A stretch of 64,000 bases of DNA from Hydrogenoanaerobacterium saccharovorans (GTDB lineage: Bacteria > Bacillota > Clostridia > Oscillospirales > Ruminococcaceae): assembly GCF_003814745.1 (NCBI RefSeq), contig NZ_RKRD01000001.1, positions 806,001 to 870,000 of the forward strand, written 5' to 3'. The notes beneath the pieces are model-generated. The model saw only the letters and a list, made by a program, of their open reading frames with translations, had not been told where the DNA came from and did not search any database. The position numbers and the translations under genes were made by a program. Below are positions 1 through 8,319 of the stretch, piece after piece; position 1 is the stretch's first letter, and the number at the start of each line of letters is the position of its first letter.

Positions 1-2
1 TT

Positions 3-233
3 TACTGTAACAACAGCGGTATGAAGCAGCTTGCATCATGCCCGTTTGCGTGGCAATACAACAAAGAATATACAGTGGAACTGCTTGTAATCGGCTCACA
101 CATAACACTGTCTGTAGACGGTAAACAGCTGTTGCAGGTAGAAGATTCCACCCACACCTACGGTATGGCAGGCTATGCGATGTATAGCCTCGGCAGAAGC
201 GGTTTCGGCAATCTTACTATCGAAGAACTTTAA
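3..233 (+). CDS. C-terminal fragment of an unidentified protein (beta-sandwich-like tail)
   Basis: The frame is open from the left edge of the window and stops at 231-233, so this is the last 76 residues of a gene that starts outside. The visible part alternates short hydrophobic strands with Gly and Asp turns (for example LSVDGKQLLQVED and YGMAGYAMYSLGRSGFG). This resembles the last strands of LamG/DUF1080-type jelly-roll domains, but that is an impression from sequence texture, not a firm family call. An internal Met at 21 has no Shine-Dalgarno and is not taken as the start. The next gene begins 25 bases downstream and is probably co-transcribed, which hints that the fragment could belong to a related glycohydrolase-type protein. 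Confidence 0.5.
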   Translation, partial: YCNNSGMKQLASCPFAWQYNKEYTVELLVIGSHITLSVDGKQLLQVEDSTHTYGMAGYAMYSLGRSGFGNLTIEEL

Positions 234-258
234 CCTTGTACAAAAAAGGAGAAGATAC

Positions 259-1242
259 ATGATTACAACAGAACAGCTTAGAGCAGATAAAAGCCTGGCA
301 AGAAATAAGGCAGTCGGCTGTATATGCGGGCTTGCGATTGGCGATTCCTTTGGCGATGCCTCCAGAATGCAGGATAACCGCGTGAATTACGGCATTACTA
401 CCGACTTTAACAGCGGCGCTTCTTGGAGTACCGACGATACCGAGTTTGCACTGCTTACAGCCAAAACCTTGATAGGTTGTAAGGGCAAGTTAACCACCGA
501 CGAAGTGGTGAAAGCATGGTTTGAGGATGTTGTGGTACAGGATGAATTCAAAAGAGGCGGAGCGAGCGAAATCGCCGCCGCCAACAATTTGCGTAAAGGG
601 CTGCGCCCACCCCAATCGGGCAAATTCAATACATACCATTTAAGCGACGGCACGGCAATGCGCATTCCTCCTGTCGGCGTTATCTGCGCGGGCGACCCCG
701 AGCGTGCAGCTGCTATGGCAGAAATTGATGCCTCCATCAGCCATTATGCAGACGGCATTTGGGGCGCACAGGCGGTTGCGGCGGCTGTTGCGGTTGCTAT
801 GGTGGACGGTACCATGGACGAAATTATCGCCGCAGCGATGAAGCCCATTCCCACCGATTCGTGGCTGTATTACAGCATGAACCGTGCCTTTGAAATTATA
901 GAAAAAGCCAACGGCTCTATTATTGATGCATGGATGCCGCTGCACGACGAATTGCGTGCAAGCACGTGGGCAACTACGGCTGAGGCAATTCCGTCTGCAT
1001 TTGCAGCACTGAAAATGGCACACAAAGATTTTAAAACAGGCGTTATCGTAGCAGGCAACTTTGCCCGCGATGCCGATACCATTGGCGCAGTTGCAGGCGC
1101 TATCCTCGGCGCAAAATACGGTGTGGATGCTATCCCTGCACACTGGGTAGAAAAAACACGCTACCCATCGGGAACATGCCTTAACTTTACCAAAGGCATC
1201 GATCTTATTAAAATCGGTGAACAATTGGCAGACCTTATCTAG
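259..1242 (+). CDS. ADP-ribosylglycohydrolase family protein
   Basis: 327-residue protein of the ADP-ribosylglycohydrolase (DraG/ARH) family. These enzymes remove ADP-ribose from proteins or small molecules using two magnesium ions. The signature elements are visible: GLAIGDSFGD at residues 24-33, the metal-binding STDDTE at 57-62, and the C-terminal GNFARDADTIGA near residue 270, whose DxD and Thr complete the metal site. The start is the ATG at 259 behind AAAGGAG at 245-251. A longer frame reaching back to 175 overlaps the preceding gene and lacks a ribosome site. A terminator follows at 1265. No ADP-ribosyltransferase lies nearby, so the substrate is unknown. Confidence 0.9.
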   Translation: MITTEQLRADKSLARNKAVGCICGLAIGDSFGDASRMQDNRVNYGITTDFNSGASWSTDDTEFALLTAKTLIGCKGKLTTDEVVKAWFEDVVVQDEFKRGGASEIAAANNLRKGLRPPQSGKFNTYHLSDGTAMRIPPVGVICAGDPERAAAMAEIDASISHYADGIWGAQAVAAAVAVAMVDGTMDEIIAAAMKPIPTDSWLYYSMNRAFEIIEKANGSIIDAWMPLHDELRASTWATTAEAIPSAFAALKMAHKDFKTGVIVAGNFARDADTIGAVAGAILGAKYGVDAIPAHWVEKTRYPSGTCLNFTKGIDLIKIGEQLADLI

Positions 1243-1264
1243 TAAAAACAAAATGATGCAAAAG

Positions 1265-1300
1265 CACATCCGCAAAGATAAACCGCGGGTGTGTTTTTTT
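1265..1300 (+). terminator. Rho-independent terminator after the ADP-ribosylglycohydrolase
   Basis: Nine-base arms CACATCCGC (1265-1273) and GCGGGTGTG (1285-1293) pair with one G-U, followed by seven T. Confidence 0.8.
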
Positions 1301-1327
1301 GTTCTTCTTTCCCGCAGATAGAAAAAA

Positions 1328-1336
1328 TGATATAAT
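1328..1336 (+). promoter_or_regulatory. Possible extended -10 promoter for cbiK-tdk
   Basis: TGATATAAT at 1328-1336 is an extended -10 element, but no recognisable -35 hexamer lies 16-18 bases upstream. It sits between the preceding terminator and cbiK, where a promoter is expected. Confidence 0.4.
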
Positions 1337-1398
1337 AGCCTTTATAATGTTCATTTAACGTATCAAATAAAATTGACAAATGTCGGAGGAAATTTGCC

Positions 1399-2178
1399 AT
1401 GAATAAAAAAGCACTGGTGGTTATCAGTTTTGGTACAACTTATCCCGATGCAATGGCAGCAATTGAGAAGATTGAACAGCGTTTGCACAATGCAATGCCG
1501 GATTATGACCTGTTTCGGGCATTTACTTCGGGTATGGTGATTCGTAAGCTGCAAAAAGCGCAGGGCATTGCAGTAGAAAGCCCCGAACAGCTGCTAATCC
1601 GATTGGCTGAGCAAGGTTACGACGAGATTGTGTGCCAGTCCACTCACGTTATCAACGGTGTGGAATACGACAAGATGTGTTACCAAATCAGCGGGCAAGC
1701 GCACAAATTTACCAGCGTAAAGCTTGGCAAGCCGTTGTTGAGTGATGTACAGGATTACATCGACTGCTGCGCATTGTTGATGAAAGAGGTGCCTGCACTC
1801 GGCAACGATGAAGCTCTGGTTCTAATGGGGCACGGTACCGACCACTTTGCAAACGGGGCATACAGCCAGTTGGAAAACACGTTTCGCTCGTTGGGATACG
1901 AGCGTGTTTATGTGGGCACGGTAGAGGGTTTCCCCAACCTTGATTATGTATTGGGGCGCTTGGATAAACACGAAATTAAAAAGGTGGTTCTAATGCCCTT
2001 TATGATTGTTGCAGGTGACCATGCGCAAAATGATATGGCGGGGGACGATGAGGATTCTTGGAAGATGATTCTGGAACAAAAAGGGTACCAAACGCAGATA
2101 CTGTTGCAGGGTTTGGGCAGCTTGGATGGGATTGGCAATCTTTTTGCGGAGCACCTAAAAAAAGCAGAGGAGCTGTAA
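1399..2178 (+). CDS. cbiK: Sirohydrochlorin cobaltochelatase CbiK
   Basis: 259-residue CbiK-type chelatase, which inserts Co2+ into sirohydrochlorin in the anaerobic (early cobalt) cobalamin pathway. The N-terminus VVISFGTTYPDA is typical. The two metal-binding histidines are present: H145 in MGHGTDH and H208 in AGDHAQND, close to H145 and H207 of the Salmonella enzyme. The start at 1399 follows CGGAGGA at 1384-1390. It is followed 25 bases later by tdk without a terminator. No other cobalamin gene is in the window, so it acts as an isolated pathway gene here. A role with iron (siroheme) is possible, but the family assignment favours cobalt. Confidence 0.9.
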   Translation: MNKKALVVISFGTTYPDAMAAIEKIEQRLHNAMPDYDLFRAFTSGMVIRKLQKAQGIAVESPEQLLIRLAEQGYDEIVCQSTHVINGVEYDKMCYQISGQAHKFTSVKLGKPLLSDVQDYIDCCALLMKEVPALGNDEALVLMGHGTDHFANGAYSQLENTFRSLGYERVYVGTVEGFPNLDYVLGRLDKHEIKKVVLMPFMIVAGDHAQNDMAGDDEDSWKMILEQKGYQTQILLQGLGSLDGIGNLFAEHLKKAEEL

Positions 2179-2203
2179 CAAAGAAAAATGAGGAGGCTAT
2201 TTT

Positions 2204-2764
2204 ATGCCAAAGCTTTATTTTAAATACGGCGCGATGGGCAGCTCAAAATCTGCACAGGCGCTGATGGCAAAATTTAATTATGAAGAAAAGGGCTACAATG
2301 TGGGGCTGATGAAGCCTGCTTTGGATAGCCGTGACGGCGCCGATATTGTAAAAAGCCGCATCGGGCTTACGGGCAAAGGGATTGTAATTACACCTAAGAT
2401 GGATCTGAACGATTGGTTTTTGCACAATAAGCAATATGATGTATTGATTATAGACGAGGCGCAGTTTCTTACAGGCATACAAATTGACCAACTGAAAGAA
2501 ATAGCCATGAATTCGGTTCCCGTACTGTGTTATGGGCTCAAAACCGATTTTCGTACCCAAATGTTCGAGGGCAGCAAGCGGCTGTTTGAGATTGCAGATT
2601 CGCTTACCGAAATCAAATCGGTTTGCAAATGCGGGCGCAAGGCTGAAGTAAACGCGCGCATCAAAGACGGTAAAATAGTCAAAGAGGGCGAGCAAATCGA
2701 AATTGGCGGCAACGATAAGTACATCGGTTTGTGCTACCATTGTTGGCAGCAAGGCAAGCTGTAA
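2204..2764 (+). CDS. tdk: Thymidine kinase (type II)
   Basis: 186-residue cytosolic thymidine kinase, which phosphorylates thymidine to dTMP in nucleoside salvage. The P-loop GAMGSSKS is at residues 9-16, the Walker B/catalytic DEAQF at 84-88, and the lasso-region YGLKTDF follows. Two cysteine pairs (CKC near residue 145 and CYHC near the C-terminus) form the structural zinc site of type II enzymes. The start follows GAGGAGG. Length is normal for the family. It appears to be the last gene of a short unit with cbiK. Confidence 0.95.
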   Translation: MPKLYFKYGAMGSSKSAQALMAKFNYEEKGYNVGLMKPALDSRDGADIVKSRIGLTGKGIVITPKMDLNDWFLHNKQYDVLIIDEAQFLTGIQIDQLKEIAMNSVPVLCYGLKTDFRTQMFEGSKRLFEIADSLTEIKSVCKCGRKAEVNARIKDGKIVKEGEQIEIGGNDKYIGLCYHCWQQGKL

Positions 2765-2827
2765 CTGCATATATGTATAAATTGGCAGTTTATCCAAAAA
2801 CAAATTTCAATTTCATTAAAAAAGCCC

Positions 2828-2855
2828 TTGACATTTCGTATTGGCAGGGTATAAT
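2828..2855 (+). promoter_or_regulatory. Sigma-A promoter of the aspS T-box transcript
   Basis: TTGACA at 2828-2833 and TATAAT at 2850-2855, both perfect, are separated by 16 bases. The transcript would begin near 2862 and include the T-box leader. Confidence 0.85.
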
Positions 2856-2884
2856 AAACCCAATCAAAACTGTAAAACTGAATA

Positions 2885-3172
2885 CACCATAAAAACGATG
2901 ACGGGAAGAGTAAGTCGAAATGGTAGGTACAGAGAGCCGATGTTAGGTGAGAGTTCGGCGCGGATTTTTGACGGAAGAACATCCCCTAGTTGCTAACCGA
3001 AAGCATTTGCAAGTAGGCTTAGCCGCGGGCGGCGCGTTACAGCCGATAGGCATCAGCGACAAAGCTTGTGCCGATGAGAGGACCGTATTTACGGTTCATT
3101 TGGGTGGTACCACGGAAGATAAAGTCTTTCGTCCCTTGAATAATTTCAAGCGGACGAAGGGCTTTTTTGTTT
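2885..3172 (+). promoter_or_regulatory. T-box riboswitch leader of aspS
   Basis: The roughly 290-base leader contains the hallmark T-box sequence TGGGTGGTACCACGG at 3101-3115, whose bulge binds the uncharged tRNA acceptor end. A terminator hairpin follows at 3122-3168. The 5' part (ACGATGACGGGAAGAGTAA from about 2895) has the usual Stem I start. GATGTT (2939-2944) can pair with AACATC (2978-2983) to build Stem I, placing a GAC triplet at 2970-2972 in a plausible specifier position. GAC would read aspartate and match the downstream gene, but the specifier assignment is inference. Uncharged tRNA-Asp would favour the antiterminator and switch aspS on. Confidence 0.92.
3122..3168 (+). terminator. 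T-box terminator hairpin of aspS
   Basis: A long stem with arms from AAGTCTTTCGTCC (3122-3134) and GGACGAAGGGCTT (3152-3164), plus an inner CTTGAA/TTCAAG stem, is followed by a T-run. The 5' arm begins seven bases after the T-box sequence, so the antiterminator and terminator compete. Confidence 0.9.
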
Positions 3173-3217
3173 TGTATTTTACAGAAAAATTTTAACTAGC
3201 GAAAGGAGTATTATATT

Positions 3218-4984
3218 ATGAAAAGAACAGGTTATTGCGGATTGTACCGCGAAAAAGACGTAGGAAAGACAGAAACGGTAATGGGTTGGGTACAAACCAA
3301 ACGTGATATGGGTGGCGTTGTGTTTATCGACCTGCGCGACCGTGAGGGAATTTTGCAAGTAGTGTTTGATATTGCCAACCTTACAGAGGAGGACTTTGCA
3401 ACAGCAGAAACGCTGAAAAATGAGTCTGTTGTTGCGGTAAGCGGATTGATTCGCTTGCGCGATGAAGAGACCCTCAACCCTAAGCTTGCAACCGGCTTGG
3501 TAGAACTGAAAGCAACGCAGGTACAACTGTTAAGTGAGGCACATCCGTTGCCTTTTGCAATTGAAGATCAAACCCCTGTGCGCGAAGAACTGAGGCTGAA
3601 ATACCGATTTTTAGATATACGGCGCCCGCAAATGCTGCGCAATCTGCGCTTTCGCCATCAGGTGCAAAAAGCGGTTCAAGATTACTTGGACGGCGATGGC
3701 TTTCTCGCAGTAGAAACCCCTTTGCTCACCAAGAGTACCCCCGAGGGTGCGCGCGATTACCTTGTGCCCAGCCGTGTACACGAAAGCTGCTTTTATGCGC
3801 TGCCTCAATCGCCGCAGATTTTTAAACAGCTGCTGATGGTGGGCGGAGTGGATAAATATTATCAGGTTGCACGCTGTTTTCGCGACGAAGACCTGCGTGC
3901 CGACCGCCAGCCGGAGTTTACGCAGGTTGATATGGAGATGTCGTTTGTTGAGCAAGAGGATATTTTGCAGCATTTGGAGCGTTTATTCAAGCACCTGTTT
4001 GAGCAAACTCTGGGCATCTGTTTTGACGAGCCGTTTTTGCGTATAACATGGCAGCATGCAATGGATGTTTACGGTACGGATAAACCCGATATCCGCTTTG
4101 GGCTGCCCATTGTGGATGTAAGCGACATCGCATCGTCTTGCGGTTTTTCTGTGTTCCGCAATGTGATGGAAGCAGGCGGGGCAGTGCGTGCCATCAATGT
4201 AAAAGGCGGTGCTGATTTTACCCGTACGGTTATTGAAGAGCTTACCCAAAAAGCGGTAAGCTACGGCGCAAAGGGTATGGCATGGATCGCAGTGAAACCC
4301 GACGGCGAATTGTATTCCATCCTCACCAAATACCTAACCGCTGAAGAGATGGATGCAATCCTCAAGGCGGTAGATGCAAAACCGGGAGATTTTGTTCTCT
4401 TCTGTGCCGACCAACTTGATACAGTGCGCCGTACACTGGGGGCTTTGCGCATAGATATAGCTGAACTGCTGGGGCTGCGCCGCAAAGACGATTTTAAGTT
4501 TTTGTTTGTCACCGATTTCCCTCAGTTTGAATATTCGCACGAGGCGGGGCGCTATGTGGCGACTCACCACCCGTTTACTATGCCGTACCCCGAGGATGTG
4601 CAGTACCTCACCGATGACCCTGCCCGTGTACGTGCTCAAGCCTACGACGTGGTGCTCAACGGCGTTGAACTTGGCAGCGGCAGTATGCGCATCTACCAAA
4701 AAGAGGTGCAGCAAAAAATGTTTGAGGCACTGGGCTTTACAGCAGAGCAAATAGAAGACAGTTTTGGCTTTATGGTAAATGCATTTCAGTACGGCACCCC
4801 GCCCCATGGCGGCTTTGCGTTTGGGTTGGACCGCCTTGTTATGTTGATGCTCGGGGAAGATTCGCTGCGCCAGGTCATCGCATTCCCCAAAGCAAAGGAT
4901 GCCTCCTGCCTAATGACCAATGCACCCGACGAGGTGGACCTAGCACAATTAAAAGTACTGGGCATTACAACGGGTGAGTGGTAA
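3218..4984 (+). CDS. aspS: Aspartyl-tRNA synthetase
   Basis: 588-residue class II synthetase that charges tRNA-Asp. It has an N-terminal OB-fold anticodon domain (about residues 1-105), then the catalytic core with motif 2 FRDEDLRADRQPEF, then a bacterial GAD insertion. Motif 3 is GFAFGLDRLVML near the C-terminus. Length matches bacterial AspRS. The start at 3218 follows GAAAGGAG. It is expressed from the T-box leader, so supply should follow the charging state of tRNA-Asp. I cannot tell from sequence alone whether it also charges tRNA-Asn. Confidence 0.97.
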   Translation: MKRTGYCGLYREKDVGKTETVMGWVQTKRDMGGVVFIDLRDREGILQVVFDIANLTEEDFATAETLKNESVVAVSGLIRLRDEETLNPKLATGLVELKATQVQLLSEAHPLPFAIEDQTPVREELRLKYRFLDIRRPQMLRNLRFRHQVQKAVQDYLDGDGFLAVETPLLTKSTPEGARDYLVPSRVHESCFYALPQSPQIFKQLLMVGGVDKYYQVARCFRDEDLRADRQPEFTQVDMEMSFVEQEDILQHLERLFKHLFEQTLGICFDEPFLRITWQHAMDVYGTDKPDIRFGLPIVDVSDIASSCGFSVFRNVMEAGGAVRAINVKGGADFTRTVIEELTQKAVSYGAKGMAWIAVKPDGELYSILTKYLTAEEMDAILKAVDAKPGDFVLFCADQLDTVRRTLGALRIDIAELLGLRRKDDFKFLFVTDFPQFEYSHEAGRYVATHHPFTMPYPEDVQYLTDDPARVRAQAYDVVLNGVELGSGSMRIYQKEVQQKMFEALGFTAEQIEDSFGFMVNAFQYGTPPHGGFAFGLDRLVMLMLGEDSLRQVIAFPKAKDASCLMTNAPDEVDLAQLKVLGITTGEW

Positions 4985-5029
4985 TATTACAGCAAGCAGT
5001 TGATATTTACAACTTTTACATTTCTGTAA

Positions 5030-5058
5030 TTGAACCAATTGGATTTCAATGGTAGAAT
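5030..5058 (+). promoter_or_regulatory. Sigma-A promoter of the beta-CASP nuclease gene
   Basis: TTGAAC (5030-5035), a 17-base spacer and TAGAAT (5053-5058), with a TG extension (TGGTAGAAT). Placed 24 bases before the start codon. Confidence 0.7.
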
Positions 5059-5081
5059 AAAGGATAAAAGGGGGCTACACA

Positions 5082-6683
5082 ATGCAACTGACATTTTTAG
5101 GCGCAACCCATGAAGTGACCGGGAGCTGTTTTTACCTCGAAGCCTGCGGAAAGCATATCTTAATTGACTGCGGGCTGGAGCAAGGCCCGGATGAGTATCA
5201 AAATCAAGAGATTCCCGTCAGCGTATCAGAAATTGACTATGTATTGCTTACCCATGCGCATATCGACCATTCGGGGCGGCTGCCGCTGCTTTATGGCAGA
5301 GGCTTTCGCGGTGAAATACACACTACCGGTGCAACTGCCGATTTGTGCGATATTATGTTGCGCGACAGTGCGCACATTCAAATGTTTGAGGCAGAGTGGC
5401 GCAACCGAAAAGCAAAGCGTGCCGGGCGTGAGGAATATGTTCCTTTGTACGATATGGAGGATGCAGTAGGCGTTCTCAAGCTGTTTCGTTCGTACGAATA
5501 CGGTGAAATCATCCACCTGTGCGAAGGTATTCGCATACGCTTTACCGATGTGGGGCATTTACTGGGTTCTGCAAGCATAGAAGTATGGATGGAAGAGGAT
5601 GGAGCAAGCAAAAAAATAGTATTCTCAGGCGACATCGGTAATTTCAATCAGCCGCTGATCCGCGACCCCCAGTACATCAAAGACGCAGACTATGTGGTGA
5701 TGGAATCGACCTACGGCGACCGCAGCCATGGTTCACCTCCCGATTACGTAACCGAACTTTCTCATATTATCCAAACAACATTCGACCGAGGCGGAAATGT
5801 GGTTATTCCATCGTTTGCGGTGGGGCGCACGCAAGAGCTGTTGTATTTTCTGCGTATAATTAAAGAAAAAGGGCTGGTAAAAGGGCACGAAAACTTCCCC
5901 GTTTATGTAGACAGCCCGCTTGCAGTAGAGGCAACCAACATCTTTAACGAGAATGTGCAGGGCTATTTTGATGAAGAAGCACTGCAGCTTGTATCGCAAG
6001 GGATTAATCCCATTGCATTTGATGGGCTGAATGTTTCGGTAACAAGCGATGAATCGAAAGCAATCAACTTCGATAAAAAGCCAAAGGTCATTCTATCTGC
6101 ATCGGGGATGTGCGAGGCAGGCAGAATTAAACATCACCTCAAGCACAACCTTTGGCGCCCCGAATGCACGGTTTTATTTGTGGGTTACCAGGCGCTTGGT
6201 ACATTGGGACGTGCTTTGCAAGAAGGCGCACAAACCGTAAAGCTGTTTGGTGAAACCATCGAGGTACGTGCGCACATCGAGCGGCTCGAGGGCATCAGCG
6301 GGCATGCCGATAAGCAGGGCTTACTGCACTGGCTGCAAGCGTTTGAAAAACATCCGCAGCGTGTGTTTGTGGTGCACGGTGAAAACGGTGTTTGCGAAGC
6401 GTTTACCGAATGCCTGCGCGCAGAATATCACTACGATGCAGTGGCACCCTATAGCGGAACAAGTTACGATCTTATAAAGAATATCTGCATCAACGAAGGT
6501 GTTAAAACGCCTGCCCATAAAGAAAAAGCGGCAGCGCAGCGGTCATCTGATATGTTTGCCCGCTTGATGGCGGCAGGCAAGCGCCTGATGACAGTAATTG
6601 GGCACAACGAGGGCGGTGCAAACAAAGACCTTGCCAAATTTGCAGACCAAATTCATTCGCTCTGTGACAAATGGGATAGGTAG
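5082..6683 (+). CDS. MBL-fold beta-CASP RNA-processing nuclease
   Basis: 533-residue metallo-beta-lactamase fold protein of the beta-CASP branch, related to CPSF73/Ysh1-like bacterial RNA exonucleases. Zinc-binding motifs are visible: HAHIDH at residues 58-63, GHLLGSASIEV, and GDIGNF. The beta-CASP motifs include ESTYGDRSH, the SASGMCEAGRIKHHL stretch, and the GISGHAD element that supplies a late metal histidine. The enzyme should be cytosolic and act on RNA. It is close to TTHA0252-type proteins rather than RNase J, because the domain order lacks the long RNase J C-terminus. It has its own promoter and reads into a HAD phosphatase gene 65 bases downstream. Confidence 0.88.
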   Translation: MQLTFLGATHEVTGSCFYLEACGKHILIDCGLEQGPDEYQNQEIPVSVSEIDYVLLTHAHIDHSGRLPLLYGRGFRGEIHTTGATADLCDIMLRDSAHIQMFEAEWRNRKAKRAGREEYVPLYDMEDAVGVLKLFRSYEYGEIIHLCEGIRIRFTDVGHLLGSASIEVWMEEDGASKKIVFSGDIGNFNQPLIRDPQYIKDADYVVMESTYGDRSHGSPPDYVTELSHIIQTTFDRGGNVVIPSFAVGRTQELLYFLRIIKEKGLVKGHENFPVYVDSPLAVEATNIFNENVQGYFDEEALQLVSQGINPIAFDGLNVSVTSDESKAINFDKKPKVILSASGMCEAGRIKHHLKHNLWRPECTVLFVGYQALGTLGRALQEGAQTVKLFGETIEVRAHIERLEGISGHADKQGLLHWLQAFEKHPQRVFVVHGENGVCEAFTECLRAEYHYDAVAPYSGTSYDLIKNICINEGVKTPAHKEKAAAQRSSDMFARLMAAGKRLMTVIGHNEGGANKDLAKFADQIHSLCDKWDR

Positions 6684-6748
6684 GCGGAGTTTTGCGAGTG
6701 AAAAATACAAGGTAACTGAGGTAAGCCTGCCGGAAAGGATTATTATTT

Positions 6749-7375
6749 ATGTATCACAACATTGTATTCGATATTGACGGAACGCTGATTGACACCGAAG
6801 AGGTATGCCTGAAAGCTTTGCAAAAGCTTATCCTTTCTAGGCAAGGGCGTGAAGTCTCGCTGGAGGAATGTCTCTTTTCTTTGGGCATCCCCAGCCGAAA
6901 AGTTCTGCCGATGATTGGCATGGAGTGTACGGATGAGATTCTCGCCGAATGGGATAGCTATTACGCTGAAATTATTGATACAGCAAAACCGTTTGACGGC
7001 GTTATGGAGTTGCTTCATACCTTAAAGGGTTGCCCTGTAAAGCTCGGGATTATCACTTCACGCTCGGAAACAGAAATGGAGTACGACCCGAATATGGAGC
7101 TGCTGCTGCCTTATTTTGAAGTGATACTCACCGCCAGCGATACCACCGAGCACAAACCAACGCCTGCACCTATGCTGGAGTATCTGCGCCGAACGGGTGC
7201 AAAAGCAGAGGATACCCTTTATATAGGCGATACGGTTTACGATTGCCAATGTGCCAAAGGGGCGGGTACGGCGTTTGCCCTTGCCACATGGGGTGCTGCC
7301 TCGCACGAGGGCATTCAAGCCGACCATTTGCCTGCTGCACCTTTAGATTTGCTTGCATTGGCTGCAAAATCTTAA
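6749..7375 (+). CDS. HAD-superfamily phosphatase (phosphoglycolate phosphatase-like)
   Basis: 208-residue haloacid-dehalogenase family hydrolase. Motif I DIDGT is at residues 8-12 with nucleophile D8, a small helical cap follows, motif II is TSRSETEME, and motif IV is YIGDTVYDCQCAKGAG. This layout is typical of phosphoglycolate phosphatase, PpaX and beta-phosphoglucomutase relatives. The substrate cannot be assigned from sequence. The start follows GGAAAGGA. Probably co-transcribed with the preceding nuclease gene. Confidence 0.85.
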   Translation: MYHNIVFDIDGTLIDTEEVCLKALQKLILSRQGREVSLEECLFSLGIPSRKVLPMIGMECTDEILAEWDSYYAEIIDTAKPFDGVMELLHTLKGCPVKLGIITSRSETEMEYDPNMELLLPYFEVILTASDTTEHKPTPAPMLEYLRRTGAKAEDTLYIGDTVYDCQCAKGAGTAFALATWGAASHEGIQADHLPAAPLDLLALAAKS

Positions 7376-7425
7376 ATCAAGGCAGTTTTCGTGTGGTTTT
7401 TCTAGAATTATGATGCAACCTATGG

Positions 7426-7431
7426 TACAAT
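7426..7431 (+). promoter_or_regulatory. Probable extended -10 promoter of murI
   Basis: TGGTACAAT (hexamer at 7426-7431) lies 55 bases before the murI start. The -35 region (TAGAAT) is weak, so an extended -10 promoter is inferred. Confidence 0.45.
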
Positions 7432-7486
7432 AAAAACGTTACTCTGTTGACACTAGTTTATAACACAACAAAGGAAGCGTTCTTAC

Positions 7487-8275
7487 ATGAATGAAAACCG
7501 CAAAAAAATCGGCGTACTGGATTCCGGCGTAGGAGGACTTACCGTAGTCAAAGAACTGGAACAGCTTTTGCCGAATGAAGATATTGTTTATTTTGGTGAC
7601 AATAAAAACTGCCCGTACGGCAACCGTACTGCCGACAATATTGTTGAAATAGCGCACAATACCATCGGCTTTTTACAGAACAAAAGCATTAAAGCTGTAG
7701 TGGTCGCCTGCAATACAACCTCATCGTTGATTCATAGGTTCGAAAAGGAATATCCATTTCCCATCTTCAGCATTATCAAGCCTGCTGCACAGTATGTAGT
7801 ACGGCATAATCTGCCGAGTGTGGGGGTGATTGCGACCCAGCTTACCATTAACACAGGCGCTTATAAAAGGCTTATCCACGAGGGCAATGCCAATATTGCC
7901 GTTTACGGCGAACCAAGCCATAATCTGGCGGCTTTGGTAGACAGCGGTAAGTTTGATATGGATGCTATTACCGAAGAAATATCTGTACATATGAACCATT
8001 TATTGCAGCAGCACCCTGTAAAACATGTCATCTATGGCTGTACGCATTACCCAATTGTTGCCGATGTATTTGAAAAGGCAGCCCCTGAAGTACATTTTAT
8101 AAACCCCGCGTTCGAGCAGGCAAAGGCGGTTGCCGAATACCTGAAAGAACACAACCTTTTAAATGATGCAGATGGGCATAGCTTTGATATTTATATGAGC
8201 GGGTCTGCCTCGGTTTATGAGGCAATCTTGCAGCGTTTAGAGATTAAAACCCCTGCAAACATCTATTGCGTGTAA
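7487..8275 (+). CDS. murI: Glutamate racemase
   Basis: 262-residue cytosolic racemase converting L-glutamate to D-glutamate for peptidoglycan precursors. The N-terminal IGVLDSGVGGLTVV is diagnostic. The two catalytic cysteines lie in VVACNTTSS (C75) and YGCTHYP (C185), each in the expected context. Length is normal. It stands alone between its own promoter and a terminator, although its product feeds the MurD step of the pathway encoded at the right end of the window. Confidence 0.97.
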   Translation: MNENRKKIGVLDSGVGGLTVVKELEQLLPNEDIVYFGDNKNCPYGNRTADNIVEIAHNTIGFLQNKSIKAVVVACNTTSSLIHRFEKEYPFPIFSIIKPAAQYVVRHNLPSVGVIATQLTINTGAYKRLIHEGNANIAVYGEPSHNLAALVDSGKFDMDAITEEISVHMNHLLQQHPVKHVIYGCTHYPIVADVFEKAAPEVHFINPAFEQAKAVAEYLKEHNLLNDADGHSFDIYMSGSASVYEAILQRLEIKTPANIYCV

Positions 8276-8283
8276 AGTAATAG

Positions 8284-8319
8284 GCTCACCTGTGAAGCAG
8301 TTTCGCGGGTGAGTTTTTT
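8284..8319 (+). terminator. Terminator after murI
   Basis: Arms GCTCACCTGTGAA (8285-8297) and TTTCGCGGGTGAG (8301-8313) pair with G-U wobbles, followed by TTTTTTT. The stop codon of the convergent minus-strand gene lies inside the hairpin. Confidence 0.85.

Noticed and set aside
640..1275. 211-codon antisense frame over the ADP-ribosylglycohydrolase
   Set aside because: Cys-rich shadow of a clear gene with conserved motifs on the plus strand.
2947..3195. 82-codon plus-strand frame upstream of aspS
   Set aside because: It lies wholly in the T-box leader and would read through the terminator stem.
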